Below are positions 50,257-61,453 of a stretch of 64,000 nucleotides of DNA, piece after piece. The stretch is from Saccharomycopsis phalli (Eukaryota > Ascomycota > Saccharomycetes > Ascoideales > Saccharomycopsidaceae). How positions within the stretch are numbered: the stretch's first letter is position 1; each line of letters begins with the position of its first letter. The notes under the pieces were generated by a model. The model was given only the letters and a program-made list of their open reading frames with translations, searched no databases and was not told the origin of the DNA. The stretch spans positions 372,001 through 436,000 of the forward strand of contig CP073212.1 of NCBI GenBank assembly GCA_020342235.1, read 5' to 3'. The position numbers and the translations under genes are program-made.

Positions 50257-51015
50257 ATGTCCTACTCATCGGAGGCGTTGAGTCTCTTGAAAACGTCAAT
50301 AAAAAATGAAATATTGGAAGAGTTAAACACCCCAAACAACCAGCTTGTGGCTCTTGCTTCAATAACTCTTCGATTGACAAAAATATTCCAGCAGCGTATC
50401 GAAGGAGACTCAAGACTCGATGACACCTTGTCGGAACTTCGTGCAGTGAAAAGGGATCTTCAGGACGTGTTTAACGTGGAAGCAAGCACTCCGAGCACGA
50501 ATTTAAATCTCATTGACGAGCTCAATGAGAAGTTTATTGGAAATATCAACAACATCACCTCGAATCTCGAGAATTTGGAACTGCGACTCACCCACAAACA
50601 CAAGAGCCACAAACACAAGAGCCATAAACAGGATACGGGCTTGGAGCGTGTCCGGAAGAAGTCCAAGGGGTCTGTAATGTATGAGCTACGATCTCTGGAG
50701 TCTGTCAGAGATATTGTTACTGAGTATTTTGTAGGTCTTCATGGAGGGCCCGCTGTGATTGATTTGGAGCGAGAGTTTGGTACACAATGGAGAGGGGGAT
50801 CACAGCACTATGTTCTGAAACGCTTTTGTCGGCGCAAGAAGTTGTATGACAGTTGTGAAGCAGCGATTGGGTCGGGGAAATACGATCTTGAGTCTGTGAT
50901 TGAGGTCTTGGAAAACCTGTTGAAGTTTATCCGGTCCGATGAGTCTGCAGATGTGAATAAAAGTGTGCATTGGTTGCTAACTCATTTGCCCGAGGAATTG
51001 GCCAAGTATGGGTAG
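50257..51015 (+). CDS. GCR1-type DNA-binding domain protein
   Basis: A 252-residue putative transcription factor. The N-terminal half is helical (LLKTSIKNEILEELN; possible coiled coil at 60-115). A His/Lys repeat (HKHKSHKHKSHK, about 113-124) and a KKSK basic patch come next. The C-terminal half (about 143-235) matches the Gcr1/Msn1/Hot1 DNA-binding domain pattern: YELRSLESVRDIVTEYFVGL, then ERE-FGTQWRGG and RRKKLYDS. The family activates glycolytic, ribosomal-protein or stress genes in yeasts. It is much shorter than Gcr1 or Hot1, so the orthologue is not assigned. Upstream is a dense AP-1-like site cluster. Confidence 0.75.
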   Translation: MSYSSEALSLLKTSIKNEILEELNTPNNQLVALASITLRLTKIFQQRIEGDSRLDDTLSELRAVKRDLQDVFNVEASTPSTNLNLIDELNEKFIGNINNITSNLENLELRLTHKHKSHKHKSHKQDTGLERVRKKSKGSVMYELRSLESVRDIVTEYFVGLHGGPAVIDLEREFGTQWRGGSQHYVLKRFCRRKKLYDSCEAAIGSGKYDLESVIEVLENLLKFIRSDESADVNKSVHWLLTHLPEELAKYG

Positions 51016-51023
51016 ATTAAGAG

Positions 51024-51132
51024 TGATGGGTTGTACTGTGATGGGTTGTACTGTGATGGATTGTACTGTGATGGATTGTATTATGATGGATTGTACTGTA
51101 ATTGTACTGTAATTGTACTGTAATTGTACTGA
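51024..51132. repeat. GATGGATTGTACTGT / AATTGTACTGT array
   Basis: Five 15-bp units (GATGGGTTGTACTGT forms) followed by three or four 11-bp AATTGTACTGT units, just after the GCR1-domain gene. Confidence 0.9.
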
Positions 51133-51217
51133 TGCAGACTGTAAGCATGATACCGGGCTTCGAATCTGATTGCGAGCCCGCACATCAATCCCAATGCCCA
51201 AAACACCGTTTATGCAC

Positions 51218-51302
51218 CGGGTAACCGAGGTGTGAAATTGAGCCTTTGATCTTTTTTTTTTCACCTGCATGATAATTGCTTTTTCGGCACATCACCGGGT
51301 AA
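51218..51302 (+). promoter_or_regulatory. Two Reb1-type sites upstream of DBP2
   Basis: CCGGGTAA at 51217-51224 and 51295-51302, about 140 and 60 bp before the DBP2 ATG. This is the Reb1 core (TTACCCG) in reverse, as also found before the U3 gene. Confidence 0.5.
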
Positions 51303-51319
51303 GGTCTTCGCATAAATAA

Positions 51320-53208
<1,889 letters not shown>

Positions 53209-54229
53209 GTATTGACGAGTTGCTTGTATAAGGAATTGTATTGCTAATATTAATATTCAGTTTTGCCCGTAGTGAAATGGGTGTCATGGCACATGAACAC
53301 CGGTACAGATTTATACGATATGGGATGTTTAACGTTTGTAATGATTGTCGGGGGAGGGGTGGTTTATAGGATATGGGATTTTTAACGCTTGTAATTATTG
53401 TCGGGAGAGTTGATAGGTTTATGGGATGTGGTATTTATGAATAGTGCATAATTCATCATTGGAAGAGGCAGATTTATAGGATGATGTGATATTTATGAAT
53501 AGTCCATAATTATCATCGGAAAAAGTGCCTAATATTTATTTGTTAGTTTTATAGTCTCCAGAAACACCGTATTTCAACTAGTATATTCAGGAAAATTCAG
53601 ACACACCAATGATGAAAACCCTTGTATCAGAGCACAAGACTTTATAAAGATCATCTCTCCAACCTAAAAAAAAAGGACCGTGGATATTATTAAAAAAAAG
53701 AGCAGAATACACGTCAACCACAATGTTTTAACCTCATTTGTATAGAATTTTGGTCAATGTCTACGCATAGTCTGACTATATATAGAAAGTCGTACTCTGG
53801 GTTTAATGAAGCACACCTGGCTAAGCAGTACCCTTTGAAGAAAGTCAGATAGCAATAATAAAGTTAAAGCGTCTCTTTATTGCATACCATAAAAAATACT
53901 CGCGTTTTACAAGGTTTATGATCATCTGTCAAGACATTTTCGTAGATGTTGGCCGATTTAGCTGCGCAATGGTTTAGTTTGATAATAAACCTTTTAGATG
54001 TACAATATTTGGTAATATAAAGCAATAAAGAGCTATCCAAAGGGATTTTAAACTATTCTTGAAAAGAGATGGCATTAAAAGAAAAGTCATTAACGAAAAA
54101 TCACACCTTAAACATTCCATCCAAGCCTACACCCGAGAAAATGTAATATATCATATTCTAATATACTCATACATACATGCCAATACACTTCGTAAACATA
54201 TCAACTTCCTTATCACCCACCATTGTCAT
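53209..54229. other. Convergent 3' spacer, DBP2 and complex I gene
   Basis: Contains a degenerate roughly 55-bp array (53309-53520) and a 19-bp sequence (53860-53878) that recurs inverted at 25551-25569. No gene was seen. Confidence 0.5.
53309..53520. repeat. 4 x about 55-bp degenerate repeat
   Basis: Units start with TTTATAGGATATGGGAT or variants and contain TAACGCTTGTAATTATTGTCGG or TATGAATAGTCCATAATTATC. Copies one and two are similar to each other, as are three and four. Confidence 0.75.
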
Positions 54230-54427
54230 CTAATGTTCAAATGGTAACTTGATACCAAACCACACTTTATAGTCTTGCTTGGCTCTGTACAAAATCCAAA
54301 ACCACATGGTGGCACCCAATAATTTCGACGTCAATCTGTAAAACTGTGGAACTTTTGGGTACGGAACGTTCGCATGACGAACATATTGTCCTCCATGGCC
54401 TCCTAATCTAAATAACGTTTGTCTCAT
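54230..54427 (-). CDS. Complex I accessory subunit, NDUFB2/AGGG-like
   Basis: A 65-residue protein. The short basic N-terminus (MRQTLFRLGGHGGQYVRHAN) is followed by FYRLTSKLLGATMWFWILYRAKQDYKVWFG. The single hydrophobic MWFWILYR stretch with flanking charges matches the mitochondrial complex I B-subunit AGGG (human LMWFWILWRFWHD segment), a single-pass inner-membrane arm subunit. Its presence implies the yeast has a proton-pumping NADH dehydrogenase, unlike Saccharomyces. ATG at 54427 gives a complete small protein. Assignment rests on one motif and length. Confidence 0.7.
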   Translation of the reverse strand: MRQTLFRLGGHGGQYVRHANVPYPKVPQFYRLTSKLLGATMWFWILYRAKQDYKVWFGIKLPFEH

Positions 54428-55187
54428 GGTTGTGTATCTTGGCCAATGATATTAACAAAATATAAAATCATTCATGACAGGGTAACACGGGTGCTCCATT
54501 TGGGGGGTGCATATTGTCCAACATGACACTGCCAATGATAAAATGTGTGAAATCATACAATGGTCCATTAAAAATCACTATATTATAAATCTAAGGAGTT
54601 GAATAAATTCGAAAATTTTAAATTAATAGGTTTTTGGTTATTCAGGTTTTTAGTATGGCGGAGTTTATTGCCTCCGTTTTTCCTTTCTAGTCTGCCCTTT
54701 TTAATACCCTTGAAAAATTTTCTACATTACTCTTTTCATTTGTTCAGCTGTTCCTCTCTGTGACTTTAAAGGGCGTGATAAATTCTATAGATTGGCCATG
54801 TAGTAAAATGTTTAATGCGCTTTTATTTTTTAGTATATCTTCTGGGCTTGTCCATTCTTCTCCAATAATTCCCCAATTGAATTTTCACTCACAACATATT
54901 TGCCTTTCATCAAGTATAAATAAACAGAATTTCCTTTAAATTGTCCAGTAAATACATCTCAGCCATTCTACAAACAAATATTAGACCTACTAGTTTACAC
55001 AAAATCAAAATTAAAAGTCTATATATTAAAATTGGCCAATTGCCTTAAAAAACCTAAAAATGAACCTAAAAAGGGGAAAACCAAAGTCTACTAACATTTT
55101 ATATCTTTTATATATTGCGTATGCTTCCAGAGACATACTTCCAGGCCATTTCCCCATTATACCCTTGTACCATATCATCCTTTGCAA
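54428..55187. other. AT-rich spacer
   Basis: Upstream of the complex I gene and downstream of the next minus-strand gene. No supported gene. The open frame at 55060-55482 is antisense to the adjacent CDS. Confidence 0.5.
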
Positions 55188-56519
55188 TCAATGCATCATG
55201 TTTCTTTGTAATTTGCCACCTCTCTTGTGTAAAATATTCTTTCTTTGTGGCTTATTCAACATCGTCCCTGAGGCCTTAGTTTTGCACTTTGAAATGTTCT
55301 GTGCAACATGGTACGCATACCGTCTAACCAAGAACTCAATAACCCGTCCCGAGAACCGAAACCTGTTCCACAAAATACGCTTCATGACTCCATACATCCG
55401 GGCCTTTGACCGAGCGTCTCTTCTGTTCCACGATGCAAACTTCTTGTCCTGCTTTTGGTGCCGTTGGACCCTTTCACCATAAATGAGAATCTGTAGTTCA
55501 TTTCCAATATGATCAATAAGATTTTCAATCTCGATTATGGTTTCGGGATCGATGTTTAATACCTTGGCAACAAATGGCCTTGAAGAGTTATCGTAAATTG
55601 TGTTTTCAGTGGTCTTGTGCGTCCGTTTTTGGTATTTAAACCTGGTAAATACACTGTTAGCGATATCGGATTTCGATTCACCCTTATCGTCCTTAATAAG
55701 ATAGTCATCGTAGCAAGAGAAGCGCGGCGTCTCAAATGTCCCAATGTAGTTTTCAATGACTCTCATGGCAAAGAAATCGTTTTCTTCGATACCGTAGCGT
55801 GGTTCTGCCGAGTCATATCCAACATAAAACTCCATCAATTGAGAATGGGTCCATCCAGGTCTTCTGCTCATCAACCATTGAAGGTTGACGTCAACGTCCT
55901 TAAAGTTTGCCATCTGGGGCACCTTGGAGTCTGTGGTTTTGATTTGAGCCACTTCACTTTGAGGGGACACAAACGGAGATTGCAAAACGGGATTCATGCC
56001 AGTCAATACTACCTCATTTGAATTCTGACTGATTTCCCAGGAATTTGACTTGGAAATGGTGCTTTTAGTGCCCACAACTGCACTGCAGCGTTTTGAACTC
56101 TCCATGGGCTCTAGAGCCGCATTGTAAATATCCAACGACCCTGGATCAACTGTTTGAAAGTCCTTAAAGTCTGTAAGATTCCAGTATTGATCACTGGTTT
56201 CAATAGGCATATCAAGGTCAAGGCTGGTGTCAAAGGATTGGTCAAATTGACCAAGAGAGTCACCAAAGATGTTTTCAAATATGTCAAGGGAATTGTCAGT
56301 TTGAAAGGAATTGTCGGTTTGAAAGGAATTATCAGTTTGAAAGGAGTCATTGGCTTGAAGAAAAGGAGAACTGGGCAGATTGAAAGAGGTGTCGAAGATT
56401 TTGAAAGAATCGTTGCCATTATTAAATGATTCAATTCCATCAAAGAACTGAGCCATTTGACTAGCAGCACAAGGACTATTGTCGTTCAATGACACACATC
56501 TAGCAAGAGTGGTTTCCAT
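55188..56519 (-). CDS. Unrecognised Ser/Asp-rich protein with basic C-terminal domain
   Basis: 443 residues from ATG 56519 (METTLARCVSLNDNSP); the frame extends to an ATG at 56639 that would add a 40-residue hydrophobic leader, which I consider less likely. The N-terminal half is acidic and Phe/Ser/Asn-rich, with DNSFQTDNSFQTD repeats encoded by a 15-21-bp array, resembling an activation domain. Around 215-300 there is an ordered WLMSRRPGWTHSQLMEFYVG segment with DFFAMRVIENYIGTFETPRF. The last 110 residues are strongly basic and Arg/Lys/Trp-rich (SWNRRDARSKARMYGVMKRI, WNRFRFSGRVIEFLVRRYAY), suitable for nucleic-acid binding. A regulator is inferred; no known family is recognised. Confidence 0.65.
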   Translation of the reverse strand: METTLARCVSLNDNSPCAASQMAQFFDGIESFNNGNDSFKIFDTSFNLPSSPFLQANDSFQTDNSFQTDNSFQTDNSLDIFENIFGDSLGQFDQSFDTSLDLDMPIETSDQYWNLTDFKDFQTVDPGSLDIYNAALEPMESSKRCSAVVGTKSTISKSNSWEISQNSNEVVLTGMNPVLQSPFVSPQSEVAQIKTTDSKVPQMANFKDVDVNLQWLMSRRPGWTHSQLMEFYVGYDSAEPRYGIEENDFFAMRVIENYIGTFETPRFSCYDDYLIKDDKGESKSDIANSVFTRFKYQKRTHKTTENTIYDNSSRPFVAKVLNIDPETIIEIENLIDHIGNELQILIYGERVQRHQKQDKKFASWNRRDARSKARMYGVMKRILWNRFRFSGRVIEFLVRRYAYHVAQNISKCKTKASGTMLNKPQRKNILHKRGGKLQRNMMH

Positions 56520-56785
56520 GGGGGAAAGCAAAGGGTAAATCAAAAGATGCGAAAATGGCCTACTTATATTAGCACAAAGACCAAGGAATTCGTGCAATGC
56601 ACAAACTACAAAAGAATTGACAAGATACAATGCATACATTAAAGGATATTAATGCAGCCAGTTGGCCAGTGCCTAGTCAGGTATAACCGACTTTTGGCCT
56701 TCTCGCCAGCCCATGCACTATTTCAACATGCATTACATTTCAACATGAGCACTCTCCAAACAAGGGACATGACAATAACACATGC

Positions 56786-57283
56786 CTATAACTCGTCTCT
56801 CTCTCTGGTCTTCTCTTCGTTCTTTTCCTCGTTCTTTTCCTCCTCAGCCTCGTCATTTTCAACCTCAGCCTTTTCATCGCTTGGAGGCTCGTAGCCTTCA
56901 ATACCAACCAACTCAGTGGTAAACACCAATGTTGCATCTGGTGGAATCATGCCTCCTGCACCCTGCTTGCCGTATGCCAATTCTGAAGGAATTGTAAGTT
57001 TTCTCTTTTCACCAACGCACATTCCAACCAATCCCTGGTCCCATCCCTTGATGACATGTCCCTTTCCAAGTGGGAACTCAAACGGAACACCTCGCGACCA
57101 TGAACTGTCAAACACAGCGCCAGTATCTTTCAACAGTCCAGTGTAATGGACCTGGATTGTGTCTCCGACTTTTGTCTTTCTCTCACAGTTTGAAACCTTG
57201 TGAAGCACGCCGACACGAAGCTTGTCCGCCTGTATTTGTTGGACGAGGAATCCAAGAATTAAGAGATAGATTAACTTGAGCAT
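56786..57283 (-). CDS. FPR2: ER-lumen FKBP-type peptidyl-prolyl isomerase
   Basis: 165 residues from ATG 57283. A signal peptide ([19 protein letters not shown]) is followed by an FKBP domain (about 22-127) with [41 protein letters not shown] and the [17 protein letters not shown] segment that lines the FK506/proline pocket. A 35-residue Glu/Lys-rich acidic tail ends in RERDEL, an HDEL/KDEL-like ending compatible with ER retention. This is the FKBP13/Fpr2 type that assists folding of secretory proteins. In-frame sequence before ATG 57283 lacks another ATG. Confidence 0.9.
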   Translation of the reverse strand: MLKLIYLLILGFLVQQIQADKLRVGVLHKVSNCERKTKVGDTIQVHYTGLLKDTGAVFDSSWSRGVPFEFPLGKGHVIKGWDQGLVGMCVGEKRKLTIPSELAYGKQGAGGMIPPDATLVFTTELVGIEGYEPPSDEKAEVENDEAEEEKNEEKNEEKTRERDEL

Positions 57284-58119
57284 ATTCAATCTGACACAGT
57301 CTCAAGCTGACACGATCTCCTTTGTATGTCAACGGTAGGGTAACACAGAAGCCAAGGCGCAGTCCAGAGCGAGATTTCCGTTGAGGTTTCCTTCACAAGA
57401 GTTTCTTGATAAAATGAACCAAGCTTCTGTATAAGAAGTCAAAAATACAATGGCAAATCGCAAGATATGATCTTGTCCAGATCAACGAAATCACATGGAC
57501 ATTATCAAAATCCATTTCACAACCTTGTACCATCTTGGCTTCCAAAAACGGCTCGACGTATCACACTGCATATTAATGTTGACCAAACTTTCCCAGCGTC
57601 TTATCCTTCACTTCTTGCAGCATCTTATCCTTCACTTTTCGCAGCATCTTATCCTTCACTTTCTATTGTCTAACATTGCATTACCATGCGTTACTCACTC
57701 GGGACAATGACATGCTAATTACATCTCAACTTGTGCTGATTCTTGGTCGTGTGAAATTAAAAAGATAAACACCAGCAGATCAACTCACAAATCCCGCTAG
57801 TATGGCAAGATAGCACTCTTTACGTAACAAGATCACTTTACACTGGGCAAGATCATTCTGCACTTGACAAGATCAATCTGCACCTTGTTTTCTACCCACT
57901 GCAAAGCCAACTTGCACAATACATTTATTCCTTCAGTTTTATTTCCATCGTCAAATACAATTTCCTCTGAAATCAATTTCTGAATCAATTTCTGAATCAA
58001 ATTTCCGAATCCAATTCTTCGGCCATTGATATCGAATCAACTTGCCTTCTCGACTCGTCTGACAGCTGCTCCGGGTAAGCGGCATCTACATGAATAGATT
58101 GTCACGTTGAAAATGCATC
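57284..58119. other. Divergent promoter region, FKBP and POF1
   Basis: Includes a 24-bp array (57594-57663) and two GGCAAGATCA-like units near 57845-57875. No gene was seen. Confidence 0.5.
57594..57663. repeat. 3 x 24-bp GCAGCATCTTATCCTTCACT array
   Basis: Three units of GCAGCATCTTATCCTTCACTTTTC type; the first is slightly diverged. Confidence 0.9.
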
Positions 58120-58812
58120 ATGGGGATTATTGCACAATTTATAAAGAGCAACAGCAACTTGAAAATAGTCTTTAACCAGCTAAACTCTCAGCGAGTACTA
58201 GTCCTCGACAGTCTGTTCAACCCTCCTACAAAGGGTCATCTTTCCATTATTTCCCTGGCCCTTCGCCATTATGGTCCAAGCCAGGTAATGTTGATGTTAT
58301 CAGTCAACAATGTAGACAAGACGGCAAAACCCGAGCTGTTTGATGCACGTGTGGATATGATGAGGCTAATGGCCGAGTATTTGAGCTCGAAATCGGTCCC
58401 ATCGTCCGTTTGTGTCACCAAATACGGGAAGTTTACTGAAAAGTATAGCCAGTTGAAGCACGAAATCCAGGGGGTAGAGGAATTTGTGTTTTTAGTTGGC
58501 CAGGACACAATTGTGCGGATATTTGATCAGAAGTACTATTCCTGTCCCGTTTCAGAGGCTCTAAATGAGTTCATGTTGGGAAGCAGTTTGTTTTCCATGG
58601 GCCGAAACGGCGAAAACGGAATGGAAAGCGTGCCGTTGCAATGGAGAGATAAAGTTGTTTTTGAAGAGCACGACGACCAGGAAATGTCCAAGGTGTCATC
58701 TTCTATGGTCCGAAGTTTGATTGGGAGAGGTGAAGTGGACAAATTGAACAGCTTGTTGATTGATAGTATTAAGAAGGAGATTTTGGACAAGAATTACTAC
58801 AAAAGTGAGTAG
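58120..58812 (+). CDS. POF1: NMNAT-like nucleotidyltransferase Pof1
   Basis: 230 residues of the nicotinamide-nucleotide adenylyltransferase-like fold. LVLDSLFNPPTKGHLSII contains the (T/H)xGH nucleotide-binding signature (TKGH), and SSSMVRSLI near residue 195 is the ISSTxxR-like motif of the same superfamily. Closest in layout to yeast Pof1 (YCL047C, 258 aa), an ATPase/NMNAT-like protein linked to filamentation and ER quality control. An out-of-frame ATG at 58113 lies just before the start. The segment downstream begins a tandem duplication. Confidence 0.82.
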   Translation: MGIIAQFIKSNSNLKIVFNQLNSQRVLVLDSLFNPPTKGHLSIISLALRHYGPSQVMLMLSVNNVDKTAKPELFDARVDMMRLMAEYLSSKSVPSSVCVTKYGKFTEKYSQLKHEIQGVEEFVFLVGQDTIVRIFDQKYYSCPVSEALNEFMLGSSLFSMGRNGENGMESVPLQWRDKVVFEEHDDQEMSKVSSSMVRSLIGRGEVDKLNSLLIDSIKKEILDKNYYKSE

Positions 58813-58880
58813 CTGCGATCCTCCAATTTACTGCTTGGACCCATGGGAAGAACTTGAGACATGACTACATGCTTGGATGT

Positions 58881-60331
58881 GTATATGGATAGCAATCTGA
58901 AAACAAGTTATGTTGGTCCGACATGCAAAGTGAATTGTATAGCTCTGAAAACCAAAGGATATTCTGTGAGATACGAAACGGGTATCTTCTCTTTGAAATA
59001 GTCGTGTGCATAGTGTTATACTCTTGTTATGTAATCGTTATGTAATATCGTGAAATGACACCATTGCCAAGGACATTTCCAACCTTTCAATGTCATCTGA
59101 GACTGTCAAATCTTACTATTATCTGGGAATAATAATGTTTAAGACATTTTAAAAATTTATGTAGTAAAATATCACACTTTTAAATCCCAAACCGCCTCTG
59201 AGACATTTTCACTAAATACATGCGCCTTCCAACATGGTAACTCAACAAAAACATCATGACAAGAAGAACACTTAAGAGAAATTTGCCGTATATGGTATTG
59301 TAAAATATTTTTGCAGAAATAAATTAACTAAATGGGAAATAATTTTTTTAAGACCATTATGTTACCATAAACTGTAGTAATTGGATCCTGGGAGAGTTTT
59401 CGCCATGACAAGTATAAAAAGAGAGCTTTCTGATTAAATAGTCCAACCAATTTAAAATGAACTTTCAAGCAATAATAATTAGTCTTGCCGCTGCATTTAC
59501 TGTCACTGCTCTTTCTGAACAAGACCAAAGAAGCACACTGACTCTTTTACCACCTTCAACTTCCTCTTTAGATATTTCTGCTTCAGATATTTCTGCTTCA
59601 GATATTTCTGCTTCAGATATTTCTGCTTCAGATATTTCTGCTTCAGATATTTCTGCTTCAGATATTTCTGCTTTGGACATTTCTGGTGATCTTGCTTCGC
59701 ATTTCTCTGCGCCAGCTAATGGTTCTATTGACGAGAGTGTTTTAAGAAAGATTACTGGTTATCGTCCTCGTCCTCGTCCTGCTCCTCGTCCTCGTCCACA
59801 TAGTCGTCCTGCTCCTCGTCCACATGGTCATAGTACTCGTACACATCATCCTGCTACTAGTTCAGATGTTCCTGCTACTAGTTCAGATGTTCCTGCTACT
59901 AGTTCAGATGTTCCTGCTACTAGTTCAGATGTTCCTGCTACTAGTTCAGATGTTCCTGCTACTAGTTCAGATGTTCCTGCTACTAGTTCAGATGTTCCTG
60001 CTACTAGTTCAGATGTTCCTGCTACTAGTTCAAATGTTCCTGTACCAAAACAGGGATGGTTTAGTACTGTTGAAGAGATTCTTGAGAGTGGGGAAAGTGC
60101 TGTTAATATTGTTAAGCAAATCGTCGACCTCGTTCATAGTATCGAAGGTAAATGCTAAAATTCAAGCAGCTAGAAATTAACCTAATGCAATTACTACTGG
60201 TTAGTATTGTATATGAATCAATAAAACAAATAGATATCAAGTCATTATTATATGGTACGAAACTCTGATCATCGATTATTTTTAATCCTTGATTTGTCTT
60301 CTTTTAATACAGTCTACATCTCCTCCTGTAA
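58881..60331 (+). repeat. Tandem segmental duplication, copy 1
   Basis: Starts at GTATATGGA after POF1 and ends at CCTCCTGTAA. It contains a promoter (TATAAAAA at 59413) and the secreted-protein gene 59457-60158. The 577 bp upstream of the gene align with copy 2 at a constant offset of 2573 bases with only scattered substitutions. Confidence 0.93.
59457..60158 (+). CDS. Putative secreted repeat protein, paralogue 1
   Basis: 233 residues. A signal peptide (MNFQAIIISLAAAFTVTALS) is followed by a short mature N-terminus, SDISA pentapeptide repeats (seven DISAS-type units), a unique SGDLASHFSAPANGSI stretch, an Arg/Pro/His-rich basic segment (YRPRPRPAPRPRPHSRPAPR), nine PATSSDV heptads, and a C-terminal amphipathic helix (about 201-232) ending in a single Cys. 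No Lys-Arg processing sites are seen. Compared with paralogue 2 it has more repeats and lost five C-terminal residues through a CAA to TAA change at 60156. TATAAAAA lies 44 bp upstream. Small secreted fungal protein of unknown function. Confidence 0.75.
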   Translation: MNFQAIIISLAAAFTVTALSEQDQRSTLTLLPPSTSSLDISASDISASDISASDISASDISASDISASDISALDISGDLASHFSAPANGSIDESVLRKITGYRPRPRPAPRPRPHSRPAPRPHGHSTRTHHPATSSDVPATSSDVPATSSDVPATSSDVPATSSDVPATSSDVPATSSDVPATSSDVPATSSNVPVPKQGWFSTVEEILESGESAVNIVKQIVDLVHSIEGKC

Positions 60332-60359
60332 GTCCACTATCGTAGTTTATAGGTGTACC

Positions 60360-60373
60360 TTGAATAGACATAA
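60360..60373. repeat. Target-site duplication, left (14 bp)
   Basis: TTGAATAGACATAA, identical to 61230-61243. Confidence 0.9.
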
Positions 60374-61229
60374 TAATAATATTTATTTTTGTATTTAGCT
60401 ATATATTGTCTCCGGCATTACGGTTATTCGACAGATATATTTTCACTCAAGAACATCCTGAGGTAGCATTGCTGTTGAAGAAAACCCTTCGACAACCCTC
60501 ACTTGGTTGCTTGGGATTAAAATCTTCAATGGGAGCAGTCGTATTGTCGGTACTTAGTGCTTGTATTGATTGTGTGGGAAGCCTGATCACCCTTGTTGTC
60601 GAATGTGACCGCTGAATCTCATCATGTGTTGGAGGAATCATATTCCAACACATTCTGGTAGAACTCAATGTGTGATAGAATTCGAGCTTCTAAGAGCTCT
60701 GAACATCGGAGGTCATGTATGATGGAGGGGGAGTGAATCCGGCATCTGTTGCACTTTGGGTAATCATTGCCAAATAGTTTAAGCAACGAGCCGTCTGTGA
60801 GGCTTTTTCCACTGAGTAGTTGTGATGCCAAACTGAGGATTGCCTTGAGACCTGCAAGCGCTTCCGTGAGGAGGAGCTTGGTTCTGTCTCGGTGCACTTA
60901 GATCGGCATGGCGCTGATTTTGCGTGTATTTCTATAGTGACTTGGAAGTGAGTCACTGGTTGAGGTGACCATTTCCTGTCACTCTTTGGTAGCCGTGTCT
61001 GAGGCCATTTTCTTGAGCAACTGGATGTGGGACCGCTGTAGATCTTGTATCGGTGGTGGGTCGTCTTCGAGTCGCTGTTCCTCTAGTGTAAAATCAGCTC
61101 GTTGTTCAAGTAATTGGGCGACTGCATCAAACGTTCTGATATCTGGGTTGTGGGGGGCTGTTGCCTGTAACATGTCCTGGATAAGAGGGCGCTTGTGAAT
61201 TGTGATTCTCGTGCTTCCATTGATCGTGG
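60374..61229 (-). mobile_element. 5'-truncated non-LTR retrotransposon remnant (copy D)
   Basis: An 856-bp insertion bounded by identical 14-bp duplications. Read on the minus strand it ends, beside the left duplication, in TAGCTAAATACAAAAATAAATATTATTATTA, an (ATT)n tail. The minus strand has one reading frame of about 200 codons broken by two stops (TGA 60979-60981 and TAG about 60898-60900). The last part reads YPKCNRCRIHSPSIIHDLRC, a CxxC...HxxxC arrangement like the Cys/His motif at the end of many LINE ORF2 proteins. No reverse transcriptase domain remains. The structure supports target-primed reverse transcription; the LINE identity is inferred. Confidence 0.75.
60622..61229 (-). pseudogene. 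Broken retroelement ORF, C-terminal part
   Basis: Continuous frame on the minus strand from the truncated 5' end to a stop at 60622-60624, with two internal nonsense codons. The segments include TFDAVAQLLEQRADFTLEEQ and the CxxC/HxxxC C-terminal region. Not functional. Confidence 0.65.
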
Positions 61230-61243
61230 TTGAATAGACATAA
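61230..61243. repeat. Target-site duplication, right (14 bp)
   Basis: TTGAATAGACATAA, identical to 60360-60373. Confidence 0.9.
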
Positions 61244-61453
61244 AATAAAAGCAAACTGTAAACTACGTAATTGTTTGTTTTTTTCCTTTAGGATTTGGAT
61301 AACCGAATTGGGTTTTACTAGATAAAGATATCCATCTGAATTGGTCTTGTGATCGTTATGATTGCAGCGAAATGTCGGCCTTCTTGTAGAGAACGCCAAT
61401 CCTTCTAAGAGGTTGTTGTCCATTAATCAGACAGTGGTTAGTTAACCACAACA

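Noticed and set aside
51137-51215. tRNA-like TTCGAATC sequence before DBP2
   Set aside because: No acceptor or anticodon stem can be drawn around it.
58120-60158. Alpha-factor-like pheromone precursor interpretation of the repeat proteins
   Set aside because: No Lys-Arg cleavage sites and no repeated peptide with Trp/Tyr/Pro pheromone pattern.
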